Shown here in pieces: positions 5,558-5,664 of a DNA stretch of 5,664 bases. Source of the stretch: an uncultured Collinsella sp. GTDB taxonomy: Bacteria > Actinomycetota > Coriobacteriia > Coriobacteriales > Coriobacteriaceae. The translations under genes and the position numbers were made by a program. The DNA lies in assembly GCA_958421035.1 (NCBI GenBank), contig CATZKS010000117.1, positions 1 through 5,664 on the forward strand, read 5' to 3'. The notes under the pieces are model-generated. The model ran no database searches and was not told the origin of the DNA. It saw only the letters and a list, made by a program, of their open reading frames with translations. Position 1 is the stretch's first letter, and each line of letters starts with the position of its first letter.

Positions 5558-5633
5558 GTCAGCAATAACGCCTCACACGGAGGGGCGCTAACGAATCGGC
5601 CCTGACAAGGGCCCGAAAGAAAGGTAGGAGGCC
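5558..5633 (+). ncRNA. Structured 5' leader of the second arcA
   Basis: The 76-base leader forms the same two hairpins as copy 1 from partly different bases. Hairpin 1 pairs CGCCTC (5569-5574) with GGGGCG (5582-5587). Hairpin 2 (5596-5616) pairs GGCCCT with AGGGCC around a GACA loop, with the bulged C kept at 5614. Its stem is two base pairs longer than in copy 1, through matched insertions on both arms. The Shine-Dalgarno region after hairpin 2 is identical to copy 1. Confidence 0.5.
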
Positions 5634-5664
5634 ATGACGAAAGGTCTGCACGTGCCTTCCGAGA
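5634..5664 (+). CDS. arcA: Second arginine deiminase gene (first ten codons only)
   Basis: The ATG at 5634 opens a frame reading MTKGLHVPSE, identical in all 31 visible bases to the start of the complete arcA at 2545. It has the same double Shine-Dalgarno and its own promoter and leader. The window ends here, so it cannot be said whether this is a full second deiminase, a diverged paralog or a fragment. Preservation of promoter, leader and start argues for a working gene. Confidence 0.85.
   Translation, partial: MTKGLHVPSE

Larger units (their letters stand above)
5406..5664 (+). repeat. arcA upstream module, copy 2
   Basis: This is the counterpart of 2317-2575. The distance from TTTTAGGA to the arcA ATG is 228 bp in both copies. 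The conserved blocks keep order and spacing while the intervening bases differ. The last 55 bases are identical to copy 1 and reach the window edge, so the repeat continues into the second arcA gene. Confidence 0.85.

Noticed and set aside
2317..5664. Mobile element or transposon ends explaining the repeated upstream module
   Set aside because: There is no transposase, terminal inverted repeat or target-site duplication. The repeat is anchored to the two arcA starts, so a tandem gene duplication is simpler.

Overview
The window reads as chromosomal DNA of a moderately GC-rich, probably anaerobic, fermentative actinobacterium. Gene content and protein style fit the class Coriobacteriia (Collinsella/Olsenella-like), but this is inferred from the proteins alone, since no rRNA or other marker is present. 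Genes are GC-rich, and the two long intergenic spacers (about 550 and 570 bp) are clearly AT-richer.

Layout. (1) Bases 1-1989, minus strand: a polyphosphate kinase gene (ppk1) cut by the left edge so that its C-terminus is missing. (2) Bases 1990-2544: a spacer between the divergent ppk and arginine deiminase genes. It holds a ppk leader hairpin, a pair of ArgR-like boxes 21 bp apart, a promoter preceded by two CCGTTC repeats 21 bp apart, and a folded 5' leader. (3) Bases 2545-3786, plus strand: a complete, very strongly codon-biased arginine deiminase gene (arcA). It is followed by a hairpin terminator with a poor T-tract. (4) Bases 3936-5060, plus strand: a fold-type-I PLP aminotransferase resembling the ArcT transaminases found in some arginine deiminase (ADI) clusters, closed by a strong terminator at 5110-5149. 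(5) Bases 5150-5633: a second spacer that repeats the arcA promoter and leader design. (6) Bases 5634-5664: the first ten codons of a second arginine deiminase gene, identical over the visible bases to the first.

The genes point to arginine catabolism: ArcA hydrolyses arginine to citrulline and ammonia. The later steps (ornithine carbamoyltransferase, carbamate kinase, antiporter) are not in the window and may follow the second arcA copy. The aminotransferase probably acts on an amino acid linked to this pathway, but its substrate cannot be read from sequence.

The most interesting part is non-coding. The two arcA copies each have an upstream module of about 230 bp. Conserved blocks (paired CCGTTC sites, a -35/-10 pair with 17-bp spacing, a GTCAGCAA start region, two leader hairpins, a double Shine-Dalgarno) survive while the bases between them have diverged. 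In the leader, stems stay paired although their sequences and lengths differ, which suggests selection on RNA structure. A third CCGTTC pair with the same 21-bp period lies inverted in the second spacer. These patterns suggest a dedicated regulator and a structured leader for arginine deiminase, neither of which I can match to a named family.
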